Shown in pieces: positions 43,096 to 51,683 of a DNA stretch of 64,000 nucleotides (its first letter is position 1; every line of letters begins with the position of its first letter). Location: NCBI RefSeq assembly GCF_029639405.1, contig NZ_CP121273.1:1-64000 (forward strand), written 5' to 3'. The translations under genes and the position numbers were made by a program. The DNA comes from Microbacterium proteolyticum (GTDB taxonomy: Bacteria; Actinomycetota; Actinomycetes; Actinomycetales; Microbacteriaceae). The notes under the pieces are model-generated. The model was given only the letters and a program-made list of their open reading frames with translations, was not told the DNA's origin and made no database searches.

Positions 43096-43848
43096 ATGGC
43101 ACCACGTCGTCGCGCGCAGCGGCCACACGAAGGGCAAGGCGTCTTCGACCTGTGGGGGCTGTCCGAGCAACAGGCCGACCAAAGCATCGAGCAGGCGCGG
43201 AACGCGCCGCCCGCGCCCGTCGAGCAGCAGCTCGTCGACGGGCAACTGGACTTCAACTTCGACGAGGACACGGAGGTTCGCGATGAACCGGTACGGGATG
43301 CTCGCACGCGAGCACTGGACGAAGTACGCACCCAGCAGAGTGGCGCAGCTGGAGAACCCGGACGAGTTCTTCGAGAGCCTGGGGGAGCAGGTACCGTCCC
43401 TGACGGCATCATTCCCGGCGGGATCAACGAACCCGGCCCGTGGGGCGGGTACGAGAACGGCCGTATCCCCGAGAACACGCTCTCGCCGATCCCGTGGAAA
43501 CCCGAGTACGTTCTTCGCGCCGACGCGACTCAGGCGCTCATCGCGCTGAACAACGCCTACCGCGCTCAGTTCGGTCAGGACCTCGTCGTCAACGACGGGT
43601 ACCGCGACTACGACGAGCAGGCCAGAGCCAAGGAAATCTACGGCAGCGATGCCGCCACACCCGGACAGTCCAACCACGGGTGGGCACTCGCTGTCGATGT
43701 CGGCATCTTCAGTTTCTACAGCCTCGAGTACACGTGGATGGACCAGAACGCCCCTCGTTTCGGGTGGCGTAACCCCGACTGGGCACGGCCTGGGGGGCGC
43801 GGTCCGATCGAATCATGGCACTGGGAATTCTGGGGAGTAGCAGCATGA
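43096..43848 (+). CDS. M15 (VanY-type) D-alanyl-D-alanine carboxypeptidase-like protein
   Basis: 250 residues. The C-terminal ~120 carry the M15 zinc motifs: SNHGWALAVDVG (H...D) and ESWHWEFWG (final His), with NDGYRDYDEQ upstream. The N-terminal ~100 are charged and low complexity, without a signal peptide, so export would need another route or the protein acts inside. Overlaps the next gene (ATGA). Confidence 0.85.
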   Translation: MAPRRRAQRPHEGQGVFDLWGLSEQQADQSIEQARNAPPAPVEQQLVDGQLDFNFDEDTEVRDEPVRDARTRALDEVRTQQSGAAGEPGRVLREPGGAGTVPDGIIPGGINEPGPWGGYENGRIPENTLSPIPWKPEYVLRADATQALIALNNAYRAQFGQDLVVNDGYRDYDEQARAKEIYGSDAATPGQSNHGWALAVDVGIFSFYSLEYTWMDQNAPRFGWRNPDWARPGGRGPIESWHWEFWGVAA

Positions 43849-45299
43849 GCGACGAACAATTCGACCCGACGACCGTTCCGGCATTCCCAGTTCTCACCCT
43901 CGCGATGGAAGGTGAGCAGCTGGTGACCCTCAACGGCCTGCCGGTCGACGTACCCGAAGGCTCCACCCCTACCGAGGCGGGAGTCGCCGCCGCGGCCCAG
44001 CAGGCGGCCCAACTTGGTCTTCACGCGGTGCGAGTGCGTGCTGTCGTTGACGACACGGAGCACCGGATGGTTGTCACCGCAGACGGCACCGCTCACGAGC
44101 TCGCCATGCCGGCGCCTGAAACAGAGCAAAAGCGCTCACGTTTGCCGCTGCTGCTCGCGCTAGGACTTGCTGTAGTGATCGTCGTCGGAGGAACCGTCGC
44201 GACTCTCGCTGTCGTGTTGCAGTCGGCGCCGGCCCCCGTGGCCACCGCCGACCCCGGCCCCCCAGGTGCCGGGGCGAACATCCCGGTCCTGGTCCCGCCC
44301 GGGTTCTCCGAACAAGCAGCGTGGTCGCTGCCGATCGCCCCACGCAGCGAACCACGGCTCATCGACGACCAGCGGCTGCTGATCACCACGGACAGCGGCG
44401 AGCTGAATCTCGTCGACGCCGCGACCGGCGCCGTCACATGGCGCGGCGCCCAGGCACCTCGCGCGAACGACGTCGTACACGCCTCCGAAGTGCAGGGACG
44501 CCCGGTCCTCGCCACGGGCGAGTCCTCGCTCACCCTCTGGCCGCTCGATACGGATCGGTCCCCGGTGGCTCCTGTGGAAGTCAACGTCGGCCGCAGCGCA
44601 GAGGTGACTTACCTCGGCTCACAGCCGCTAATCACCTTGCCTAACCAGACCGCGGGCCTGTTCACCGGCGACGGTCTCACGTTGACGGACGTGCCCGTCA
44701 CAGCGGTCCCCATCCTGTCGGGCCGCGAAGGGATCATCGCGGCCAACGAAGAGTCGTGGTGGACGCTCACCGCCGATCAAGCGCCCGTGAAGAAGCCGCT
44801 CCCCCGGCCCGAAGGTGTCGAAGGGGCCCCGCTGCTGATCTCCGCGGCCGACGACGACACTCTCATCGTCGTGTGGTCTCAGCGACCGGCTCTCACCGTG
44901 ACACTGGTCGACCTCCCGTCGAACACGATCACGCTTACCGCCCCGATGAACGCCCGGATCACCGCCCAGGACGTTCCCATCCACGCCGCCGACGCCGAAA
45001 CGCTCACCCTCGGCGAAGCGTTCATCGACTACAGCGCCGCCCCACGTGCCGTCGCGCTCCCGAGCCGCATGACCCCCGTCGCCGTATCCGGCTCCACCGT
45101 CTACGGCACCGAGAGCAACGAGGCCGTCCTCGTCGACGCCAGCGCGACGACGCCGAGCTCGGAGCCGTTCACCACTCTCACCACCGGAGTATCCGAGTCG
45201 CCGCTCGCAGCGCTCACCACGACGGTCTACGTCATCAGCGAGAAGGTCGACGAGACACTCGTCTACGCCTCGACCGCAACGGAAGGAGATGCCCCATGA
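43845..45299 (+). CDS. Single-pass membrane protein with PQQ-like beta-propeller
   Basis: 484 residues: a ~90-residue cytoplasmic module (LTLAMEGEQLVTLNGLPVDV, HRMVVTADGTAHEL), one membrane helix (LPLLLALGLAVVIVVGG), then an exported domain of repeated strands such as LLITTDSGELNLVDAATGAV typical of PQQ-like propellers. The cytoplasmic module is similar to the N-terminus of the FHA protein that follows. Probably part of a trans-envelope complex; no known system matched. Confidence 0.65.
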   Translation: MSDEQFDPTTVPAFPVLTLAMEGEQLVTLNGLPVDVPEGSTPTEAGVAAAAQQAAQLGLHAVRVRAVVDDTEHRMVVTADGTAHELAMPAPETEQKRSRLPLLLALGLAVVIVVGGTVATLAVVLQSAPAPVATADPGPPGAGANIPVLVPPGFSEQAAWSLPIAPRSEPRLIDDQRLLITTDSGELNLVDAATGAVTWRGAQAPRANDVVHASEVQGRPVLATGESSLTLWPLDTDRSPVAPVEVNVGRSAEVTYLGSQPLITLPNQTAGLFTGDGLTLTDVPVTAVPILSGREGIIAANEESWWTLTADQAPVKKPLPRPEGVEGAPLLISAADDDTLIVVWSQRPALTVTLVDLPSNTITLTAPMNARITAQDVPIHAADAETLTLGEAFIDYSAAPRAVALPSRMTPVAVSGSTVYGTESNEAVLVDASATTPSSEPFTTLTTGVSESPLAALTTTVYVISEKVDETLVYASTATEGDAP

Positions 45300-46072
45300 T
45301 GAACGTCAGCATCGATACAGACGGCACGGGCGTAGTCACGCTCCCCGGCCAGAGTGTGCCCATCACCGCAGCGGACTCTGACGCCGCGCGAGCGCAAGCC
45401 GTCGAGGTGCTGGTGGCGTACACCGCCACCACCGGTCAACGGCAGTACGCCCACGCGATCGACACGGGCACCTCCCTCATGCTCACCATCGACCCAGACG
45501 GCGCCGTCACGGTCGACAGGGAGCACGCCCGCGCCCTCGCCCCCGTGGTCGAACCCGCGGTGGACGAGGAACCCGCACAGCCAATCCGCGAAACCGTCGA
45601 CGAACTCCCGGCGACACCAGCAGTCCTCCCCGAGCCTGCCGCCGACACAGTGCCGGCGCCCACGCCCCACATTGATCCCGACTTCGACCTCACCAGCGGT
45701 GGTGAACGTCGCTCGCGCGTGCGCAGCGCCATGATCACCTTTGACGACGGTTCCACGGAAATCATCCGCGGCACCATCCTGCTCGGGCGCCGGCCTCCCG
45801 AGGACGCCGAAGGTGTCGACGCGACCGTCACCGTCGATGACCCCGCGCGCTCAGTGTCGAAATCCCACTGCATCCTGTCGTTCCACGACGGCACACTCTG
45901 GGTCACCGACCAGTCTTCGGCCAACGGCACCACCGTCACCGAACCCGGAAAAGACCCCATCGACCTGACCCCCGGACACGCCCGAACGGTCGTTACCGGC
46001 ACGCGCCTTCAAATCGGCGATCGCTCATTCACTGTAACCATTCCGGCTCCTCGAGCAACGCGGGCGCGGTAA
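45296..46072 (+). CDS. FHA-domain protein
   Basis: 258 residues: an N-terminal module (GVVTLPGQSVPITAADSDAA, TSLMLTIDPDGAVTVD), a Pro/Ala/Glu linker, and a C-terminal FHA domain with GRRPPED, SVSKSHCILSF and SSANGTTV motifs that bind phosphothreonine. AAGGAGA precedes the ATG, which overlaps the propeller stop. It may recruit phosphorylated partners to the membrane propeller protein. No Ser/Thr kinase gene is in the window. Confidence 0.85.
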   Translation: MMNVSIDTDGTGVVTLPGQSVPITAADSDAARAQAVEVLVAYTATTGQRQYAHAIDTGTSLMLTIDPDGAVTVDREHARALAPVVEPAVDEEPAQPIRETVDELPATPAVLPEPAADTVPAPTPHIDPDFDLTSGGERRSRVRSAMITFDDGSTEIIRGTILLGRRPPEDAEGVDATVTVDDPARSVSKSHCILSFHDGTLWVTDQSSANGTTVTEPGKDPIDLTPGHARTVVTGTRLQIGDRSFTVTIPAPRATRAR

Positions 46073-46218
46073 CCGGGCGCGGGCATTTCTCCCACACCCG
46101 GTGCAGGTCTTTGCGTACCCTACGAAGACCAGCATCCCGCGTTGTCGAATCTGCGCACCCCCGCATTGAGTCGGCAAGCTCCCTCGCTTTGCCATACCCA
46201 GAATCCAGGAGCCCCGAA

Positions 46219-46518
46219 GTGCCAGCACCGACAGTTCCAGCTGACGCGATCGCACTGCTGGCCCGCACCGGCCCCCGCAACATCATCAACTACCTGGTGA
46301 AGCACCCCGGCAGCTACTACGGCGAGATCCGTGAAGCGACCGTCACAGCGGTGAGTTCACTCACCCGCGACCTGCGTCTGCTCGAATCCATCGGAGTCAT
46401 TCGCACCGACGTAGAACAGCCAATCGGAGCCCGCCGCGGCCGCGCTCCCCGTTACACGGTCGACGTCGACCGCATCGACGCGCTCATCGGCGAGCTCCGC
46501 GCGCAGCTGCTCGGCTAA
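46219..46518 (+). CDS. Winged-helix DNA-binding protein of plasmid backbone
   Basis: 99 residues with an ArsR-like winged helix: GPRNIINYLVKHPGSYYGEI, VSSLTRDLRLLESIGVIRTD, RAPRYTVDVDRI. GTG 46219 follows AGGAG at a good distance; a longer reading from 46111 overlaps a promoter-like region. No metal cysteines. It could be the regulator that reads the 17-bp repeats further on, but this is a guess. Confidence 0.65.
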   Translation: MPAPTVPADAIALLARTGPRNIINYLVKHPGSYYGEIREATVTAVSSLTRDLRLLESIGVIRTDVEQPIGARRGRAPRYTVDVDRIDALIGELRAQLLG

Positions 46519-46565
46519 GCACCCTCCCCCGAGGGGCCACCAACGTCCGACCGGCCAGCTAATGA

Positions 46566-46609
46566 TGGCGCTACTACCGGCGTGTCAGCGTGTTAACGGT
46601 GGCGCTACC
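46566..46609. repeat. TGGCGCTAC direct repeats upstream of small DNA-binding-like gene
   Basis: TGGCGCTAC occurs at 46565-46573 and 46601-46609, 36 bp apart, ending 15 bp before the start at 46625. The spacing puts both on one face or a few turns of DNA, as for an autoregulatory operator or iterons. Confidence 0.4.
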
Positions 46610-46624
46610 CAATACGTTCGCCCT

Positions 46625-46864
46625 ATGGCAGTTCGTCGACTCCCCCGAGGCACGCGCGTGGATACCGTCGCGCTCGGTTGGAAGGTTGAGAAGGCTCAGA
46701 AGGAACGCTTCGAGCGCCTTGCCGCGCACGCCGGCGTTTCCTCCGCCGTGTTCTTCGAAGCGGTCGTGGACCATCTCAACACCGAACTGACCTCTCGCGG
46801 TCTGCCCGAATGGTGGCCCGCACAAGAACTCACGGACGGGGAGTTGCCTATCGACTCGCCCTAA
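46625..46864 (+). CDS. Small ribbon-helix-helix-like protein
   Basis: 79 residues: RRLPRGTRVDTVALGWKVEK, then FERLAAHAGVSSAVFFEAVV, a pattern of one strand followed by two helices like RHH plasmid regulators. It lies behind direct repeats and before the replication gene, the usual site of copy-control or partition accessories. Not assigned to a named family. Confidence 0.5.
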   Translation: MAVRRLPRGTRVDTVALGWKVEKAQKERFERLAAHAGVSSAVFFEAVVDHLNTELTSRGLPEWWPAQELTDGELPIDSP

Positions 46865-46870
46865 AGAGAA

Positions 46871-46892
46871 GAGGCCCGCCGAAGCGGGCCTC
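46871..46892 (+). terminator. Terminator hairpin
   Basis: GAGGCCCGC-cgaa-GCGGGCCTC, a perfect 9-bp stem 6 bp after the stop of the preceding gene. Confidence 0.75.
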
Positions 46893-47006
46893 AAAGCTCA
46901 TGTGCCTCATCTGACTTGCTTGGCGGCGGGTCCCAGATGAAGCGGTTTTCAAGAAGTACCGGTGGAACCGGGCCTTCGTCGTTCCCTGACGCTGACCAGG
47001 AGAACA

Positions 47007-48230
47007 ATGCACACTTTAGCGCGCCCGCGCGCCCATACGCATTCTCTAAACGCAAATTCGTCCCGCGTGTCGCGGGAATCTCCCCCTGCGCGCCCCCAGG
47101 ACGCCGCACAGCGCAGCAGGTCACCCAGAGGCGGCAGCTGGGCACTCCCCGCGCCCGAGGGCGTCTATGGCCCTCTGAGGGCCTGGCCCAGTGCATCCGT
47201 CTGGTTCGACGCAGTGATGGACATCCTCCGCACCCCGGAGGGTGAAGAAGCCCGTCGACGCGCGAAAGTCGCCCCCGACACGCTCCTGCGCGTCGCACAC
47301 GCCGACCGCACGGCCGCAGACCAATCCACGGGCCGCGGCGTCACCACCGCACACGACACCGTGGCGGGCGTGCTCGGCATGAGCGGAAAGACCGTCCAGC
47401 GAGCCCGGCAGCTGCTCGAGGTGCTCGGCCTGGCGGTGACCGTCGCTGAGGGCCGCTACCTGACCACAACCGAGCGCGCGCAAGCCCACGCTAAGCACGG
47501 TGGCCAACAGCTCCGGGCAGCGTCCACTCGTGCCCTGACACTCCCCCGCGGCTACACGCCCCCCACCGGCAACGCCGTCGCCGGCATCGATTCCACTGCT
47601 GTGGAAAATGTCCAGCTACCCACCCGTAGGGGGGTTAAGAACTTCTCTCCCGTTGGTAAAAAATCACCAAGGCGCGCGCATCCGCGCACGCGAGAAGACG
47701 CCGCTACGCGGCGCCCAGCTTCGACAAAAACCCGGCAAAAACCGGCTTCGCAGCAACCTCGCCCGATCGACGTTCAACGTCTTGCCGCGGGCCTGTGTGC
47801 GCGGATGTCGTGGCTGGACCGTGCGACCTCGCACCTCGGCAAGCTCTGCGACGTGCTGATCGCCCACGGCCTCACAGGGCGCGGATGGACTGCTGAATCG
47901 TTACTCGACGCAATCCAGCGCGGCCGCCTTGAGCGGCGTATCCCTCTCGTCGACGTCGCATCCCAGCGTGATCCGTTCGGGTACTTCGTATGGCTGCTTC
48001 GCGCCACCGTCGACGCCGGCTCTCCCGCTCCGTTCCTGCAGCTGCAGGTTGAGAGTCGGCGGCGTGCCGAGCGTCAGGCGCTCGAAGCTGCACACGAGGC
48101 CGCACGCCGAGCCGAGATCCGCGCCAACGCGGACGAGATCGCCGCGGTGATCGCGCGCATGCGCGAGCACTTCCCCTCCCGCCCGCGCCCAAGCCGTAGG
48201 CACTTCACCCCGCCTCACTCCGCGAGGTGA
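47007..48230 (+). CDS. Plasmid replication initiator-like HTH protein
   Basis: 407 residues. The N-terminal half holds a winged helix (VAGVLGMSGKTVQRARQLLE, LGLAVTVAEGRYLTTTERAQ); the C-terminal half is helical with WTAESLLDAIQRGRLERRIP and an Arg-rich coiled end. This plan matches Rep-like HTH proteins of actinobacterial plasmids. AGGAG at 46998 supports ATG 47007. A short AT-rich inverted repeat (TTGGT/ACCAA, 47654-47671) lies inside the gene and could belong to an origin. Confidence 0.65.
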   Translation: MHTLARPRAHTHSLNANSSRVSRESPPARPQDAAQRSRSPRGGSWALPAPEGVYGPLRAWPSASVWFDAVMDILRTPEGEEARRRAKVAPDTLLRVAHADRTAADQSTGRGVTTAHDTVAGVLGMSGKTVQRARQLLEVLGLAVTVAEGRYLTTTERAQAHAKHGGQQLRAASTRALTLPRGYTPPTGNAVAGIDSTAVENVQLPTRRGVKNFSPVGKKSPRRAHPRTREDAATRRPASTKTRQKPASQQPRPIDVQRLAAGLCARMSWLDRATSHLGKLCDVLIAHGLTGRGWTAESLLDAIQRGRLERRIPLVDVASQRDPFGYFVWLLRATVDAGSPAPFLQLQVESRRRAERQALEAAHEAARRAEIRANADEIAAVIARMREHFPSRPRPSRRHFTPPHSAR

Positions 48231-48256
48231 TCGAGCCGGCTACGCCGACCAGCTGG

Positions 48257-48493
48257 GGCCTGACGGCCCGTTTGTTTGCCGTGAAGCCTTCGGCGGCTCC
48301 CTCCGCTTCGCTGCGGTCGTAGCTACCTCCGGGCTCCGTTCAAGTGGCTACGCCACCGGCTCCCCCGAGACTTTCGGCACGCGGTCGCTACGCTCCCTTA
48401 TTTCGCGCCGAAACTCTCTCCTCCCCCGCCCTTCGGGTTGCACTGCACCCTTCGGTTGCTAAGGCGGAAAACCGCCTTCACGGCAAAAAAACG
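48257..48493 (+). ncRNA. Candidate structured RNA leader, copy A
   Basis: Starts with hairpin GGCCtgacGGCC. TTTGCCGTGAAG (48275-48286) pairs perfectly with CTTCACGGCAAA (48476-48487) across ~190 nt. Inside are a GCCttcGGC hairpin next to the 5' strand and AAGGCGG-aaaa-CCGCCTT next to the 3' strand, with further CUUCG-type loops between. It ends 22 bp before a start codon. The same frame of elements recurs at 49634. No protein is encoded here. Confidence 0.55.
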
Positions 48494-48515
48494 TGGAGGA
48501 GAAAGGAAAGAGACC

Positions 48516-49163
48516 ATGACGCTGATGGACATGATCAACGACCTGATGCACGAAGACCACGTTGCGGGTCTGCCGCAATGGACGGGGATGCCGCTGGGAC
48601 AGCTGGTCACCGATTACCACCACCCCGACGAGCTCGACGCGGCCTGGCGCCGCTGGGTCGAAATCAACGGCCACTTCAACAGCGTCTTCCTGTCCAAGAT
48701 GTGGCACCGCAGCTACACCGTCCGTCACATGGATATCGGCGAGCACACGTTCGACCTGTACGACGTCGACCTCCGGTGCGCTGCAGGAGCCCACGACTCG
48801 CGGAAGATTGGCGACCCTCTCGGCCCGCTCTGCCAGTGCGTCGGCAGCATCACCGCCCAGGCCATCTGCTCCCGCTGCTCCTGGCACCACATCGGCACCG
48901 AAGCCGAATGCGTCGAGGCCTGGCACGACCACGCATTCCCCGGCTGGCGCGACCTTCCCACCCTTCCCGGCAAGCTCCGCGGCGGAATGGGCCCCACCAG
49001 CATGACGCCGAAGCTCGAGGCCTGGCTCGAGGACAACTACACGCCCGCGTTCCGCGTTCCGGGCGCCCCCATCCTCACCGAACGCCCCAGCTACGGCAGC
49101 CGCCACATACCCAACTACAGCCCCTTCGGCGGATTCGACCTCTCCGCCCCCAACAAGCCCTAA
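48516..49163 (+). CDS. Plasmid-borne protein with Cys/His-rich centre, unknown
   Basis: 215 residues. N-terminal helices (MTLMDMINDLMHEDHVAGLP), a central segment with possible zinc ligands (CAAGAHD, CQCVGSITAQAICSRCSWHH) and CVEAWHDHAFPGW, and a Pro-rich end (RHIPNYSPFGGFDLS). GGAGGAGAAAGGA precedes the ATG. Similar proteins are found on actinobacterial plasmids as hypotheticals. It is the gene served by structured leader A. Confidence 0.6.
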   Translation: MTLMDMINDLMHEDHVAGLPQWTGMPLGQLVTDYHHPDELDAAWRRWVEINGHFNSVFLSKMWHRSYTVRHMDIGEHTFDLYDVDLRCAAGAHDSRKIGDPLGPLCQCVGSITAQAICSRCSWHHIGTEAECVEAWHDHAFPGWRDLPTLPGKLRGGMGPTSMTPKLEAWLEDNYTPAFRVPGAPILTERPSYGSRHIPNYSPFGGFDLSAPNKP

Positions 49164-49164
49164 T

Positions 49165-49181
49165 AGTACTAATCCCGTTAC
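49165..49181 (+). repeat. 17-bp plasmid motif, site 1
   Basis: AGTACTAATCCCGTTAC, 14 bp before the start at 49196. Identical copies are at 56951 and 57292, variants at 49509, 49541, 56991 and 57368. Position suggests an operator or a -10-overlapping control site (TACTAAT). Confidence 0.65.
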
Positions 49182-49195
49182 AGATTGGATCGACC

Positions 49196-49501
49196 ATGAC
49201 GAACCTCACCCCCCGCGACGTCGAAACCCTGCTCGACGATCTCGCCCAGCTGCTCCCGTTCCCGACGACCCTCTACGTGGACATGGGCGCCGAAGAGTGG
49301 ACCGCCCAGCTCTACTACGGCCCCGTCGACCCCGACAGCGAACTGCCCATCCACCGCGTCGGCATCGACGCCCACACCGTTCGCCCCGTCTGGTGGATCG
49401 ACCTGGACGAAGGAAGCCGCACCATCCTGCTCGAGGAAGTCACCCCCGACGACGTATGCGCGGTCGCCGCGCGCGTCGCTGAGACACAACAACATGACTA
49501 A
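49196..49501 (+). CDS. Small acidic plasmid protein, unknown function
   Basis: 101 residues: LTPRDVETLLDDLAQLLPFP, TTLYVDMGAEEWTAQLYYGP, VWWIDLDEGSRTILLEEVTP and a final helix. Alternating strands and helices, acidic, no known motif. Preceded by one 17-bp motif and followed by two more. Confidence 0.6.
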   Translation: MTNLTPRDVETLLDDLAQLLPFPTTLYVDMGAEEWTAQLYYGPVDPDSELPIHRVGIDAHTVRPVWWIDLDEGSRTILLEEVTPDDVCAVAARVAETQQHD

Positions 49502-49508
49502 CCCCATT

Positions 49509-49557
49509 AGTACTGTTTCCGTTACACGACTGGCGGGAACAGTACTAATCCCGGCAG
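49509..49557 (+). repeat. 17-bp plasmid motif, sites 2 and 3
   Basis: AGTACTGTTTCCGTTAC at 49509-49525 and AGTACTAATCCCG at 49541-49553, where the GTTAC end is lost. They lie ahead of structured leader B and the glutaredoxin-like gene. Confidence 0.6.
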
Positions 49558-49633
49558 AAGAGCATCATGGGACCCAGCGGCAGACGGAGCAGCCGCCGGC
49601 ATCGGACGATCGGACGGAGCCGATCGGCAGTCA

Positions 49634-49811
49634 AGGCCTGTCGGCCCGTTCTTTTGCCGTGAAGCCTTCGGCAGCATACGGTCGACCACCCTGCGCGCCA
49701 GAGCTTTCGCGGCATATCCTCGCTCGCTTCGCTCCCTCCGGTATTCCACGGTCACTGGCACTACGGCCGCTCTTCCTAGCGGCGATAAATCGCCTTCACG
49801 GCAAGAAAACG
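49634..49811 (+). ncRNA. Candidate structured RNA leader, copy B
   Basis: GGCCtgtcGGCC hairpin, then TTTGCCGTGAAG (49652-49663) pairing with CTTCACGGCAAG (49794-49805; one G-T pair), enclosing GCCttcGGC and GGCG-ataaat-CGCC hairpins. Order and pairing match copy A at 48257 while the middle differs in length and sequence, which points to a conserved fold. It ends 22 bp before the start of the glutaredoxin-like gene. Confidence 0.55.
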
Positions 49812-49833
49812 ATTGGGATGGGAGGATCACGAA

Positions 49834-50121
49834 ATGGACAAGCTCACGGTCTACACGACGGGCCCCAGCTGCGGAAAGTGCTCGATGACCAAGATGATGC
49901 TGAAAGGCAAAGGCATCCCATTCGTCGAGGTCGACATCACTCAGAACCCGGCCGCACACGAGTACGTGACGGAAGAGCTCGGCTACAGCATGGCCCCGGT
50001 TGTCGTCGTGGACGACGACGATCACTGGTGCGACATGCGCCCCGACCAGATCGACCGGATCGCCAAACGGGCGATATTGCCATCCGATGCAACGCGCGAA
50101 GCGCGATCGCCCGCGCGGTAG
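49834..50121 (+). CDS. Glutaredoxin/NrdH-like protein
   Basis: 95 residues: LTVYTTGPSCGKCSMTK with redox pair C13/C16, cis-Pro segment SMAPVVVVDDDDHW, and a short C-terminal helix. GGGAGG precedes the ATG. NrdH-type redoxins supply electrons to ribonucleotide reductase; plasmid and phage copies are common. Preceded by structured leader B. Confidence 0.85.
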   Translation: MDKLTVYTTGPSCGKCSMTKMMLKGKGIPFVEVDITQNPAAHEYVTEELGYSMAPVVVVDDDDHWCDMRPDQIDRIAKRAILPSDATREARSPAR

Positions 50122-50214
50122 AGCCTGAGCTCAAGAAGGATGTCGAGGGGGCCGGGGGTCTCTGCGCCACTCTTGATCACCCAGAGTACTTCATTTGCAT
50201 CAATGTTGTATTGG

Positions 50215-51357
50215 ATGCATCATGAGGATGTGCTTGAAGTTGATCCATCGTCTGCGCAGCGGCTCGTCTCCGCGCGGAATGTCATTCATCTTGACCCTGA
50301 GGGAGCCGTGCTCGACGGGATGTTGAATGGGTGGCGAGCCCAGCAGATTGCTCGCTTCTTGAAGGCTCCGACGATTGCGGCGAGAGAGCGGCTCGTGCGC
50401 CGGTTCGTGGACTTCACGGGTATGTACCCGTGGCAATGGACGCCGGCGGAGGCGGAGGCGTGGATCAGTGAGCTGCGCTCGGGCGTGAAGCCGTTGCGGC
50501 TATCGACGCTGCGTGGATACGAGATCGACATCAAGATGTTCTGCGAGTACATCACTGATCCTCGATATCCCTGGCTGTCCGAGTGTGAAGCGCGTTTTGG
50601 CGCTGCACCCAGACAGGTGTTCCATGAGGACAACTCGATTGTGCATGTCAGCGAGTACGAGGGCGATGCCGCGCGGCGACCGTTGACATTCGACGAAGTC
50701 CAGGCGCTGTTCGATGCGGCCGACGGGCTCGCCGCCCGGATCCTGTCGCGACGGCGAAAGGGTGCGGTTCAGGCCGTGCGGGACGCCGCGCTTCTCAAGT
50801 GCGTCTATGCGTTCGGGTTGCGAAGACGTGAGGCGGTCATGCTTGATCTCGTGGATCTCCGCCGCAACGCGAAGCTGCCGCACCTAGACCGATTCGGTGC
50901 ACTGTCGGTGCGCCATGGCAAAGCGAGCCGCGGGGGCCCGTCGAAGCGGCGCACGGTGCTCACCGTTCCGGAGATGGGCTGGATCGCGGAGACGCTGGCG
51001 CACTACCTCGATGAGGTTCGGCCGGCGTTGTCGTCATCGTCGAGTTCGTCGCCTGCTCTGTGGGTGACCGAACGGGGCACGAGGCTGAGCAGGCGTGCGG
51101 CGAACGAAGCGTTCTGTACAGCTCGTGATGCCGCGGGGATCGACTCTTCGTTGGATCTGCATTCGTTGCGGCACTCGTACGTGACGCACCTGGTGGAGTT
51201 CGACTACCCGGAGCGGTTCATTCAGGAGCAGGTGGGGCACTCGTTTTCCTCGACGACCGCGATCTACGTCGGCGTCTCTAACGAGTACCGGAACCGGCTG
51301 CTCACCCAAGCTATTCACACCCGCTACGGCGCCGACTTCGAGGAGGCAGCACGGTGA
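50215..51357 (+). CDS. Tyrosine recombinase/integrase
   Basis: About 380 residues: N-terminal SAM-like core-binding domain (GWRAQQIARFLKAPTIAARE), catalytic domain with arginine in YAFGLRRREAVML, HSLRHSYVTHL (HxxR) and the nucleophile in GHSFSSTTAIYVGVSN. All key residues are present. The start is uncertain (GTG 50140, ATG 50203 or ATG 50215). The stop overlaps the next gene (GTGA), opening a coupled three-gene module. Confidence 0.88.
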   Translation: MHHEDVLEVDPSSAQRLVSARNVIHLDPEGAVLDGMLNGWRAQQIARFLKAPTIAARERLVRRFVDFTGMYPWQWTPAEAEAWISELRSGVKPLRLSTLRGYEIDIKMFCEYITDPRYPWLSECEARFGAAPRQVFHEDNSIVHVSEYEGDAARRPLTFDEVQALFDAADGLAARILSRRRKGAVQAVRDAALLKCVYAFGLRRREAVMLDLVDLRRNAKLPHLDRFGALSVRHGKASRGGPSKRRTVLTVPEMGWIAETLAHYLDEVRPALSSSSSSSPALWVTERGTRLSRRAANEAFCTARDAAGIDSSLDLHSLRHSYVTHLVEFDYPERFIQEQVGHSFSSTTAIYVGVSNEYRNRLLTQAIHTRYGADFEEAAR

Positions 51358-51683
51358 AAGAGATGGACTACGTCTGGCATCTGCGAGCGAAGATGGCGGA
51401 GCGTGGAATGTTCGCCACGACGGACCTGCAGCCGCTGCTCGCTGAGCGTGGTGTCGCGCTCTCCCGGGAGCAGACCTACCGGCTGGTGACGGGTCAGCCG
51501 CAGCGCCTGAGCATGGTTACGCTGATCGCGCTGTGCGACATCCTTGAGTGCACACCCAACGACCTCATCGAACCCCGCATCGTCGAGGCGTCCGCCAGGA
51601 AGGCTTCCGGGGAAGTCATCCCGCGGAAGAGCCGAGTATCCGCCCGCCGAACGACGATCAATCGGCCCGGGCATTCGAAATGA
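51354..51683 (+). CDS. XRE-family helix-turn-helix protein of integrase module
   Basis: 109 residues: a Cro/C1-type HTH (GVALSREQTYRLVTGQPQRL, VTLIALCDILECTPNDLIEP) and a basic C-terminus. Coupled at both ends by overlapping start and stop codons. It could control the module or act as an excision/accessory factor. Confidence 0.85.
   Translation: MKEMDYVWHLRAKMAERGMFATTDLQPLLAERGVALSREQTYRLVTGQPQRLSMVTLIALCDILECTPNDLIEPRIVEASARKASGEVIPRKSRVSARRTTINRPGHSK

Noticed and set aside
48231..48515. Open frames through the region before 48516 as a gene
   Set aside because: Dense hairpins, no ribosome site, and the second copy at 49634 preserves pairing, not reading frame.
51548..51679. Upstream start for the zinc-ribbon protein
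   Set aside because: The extra 44 residues overlap the XRE gene; ATG 51680 forms the expected ATGA junction.
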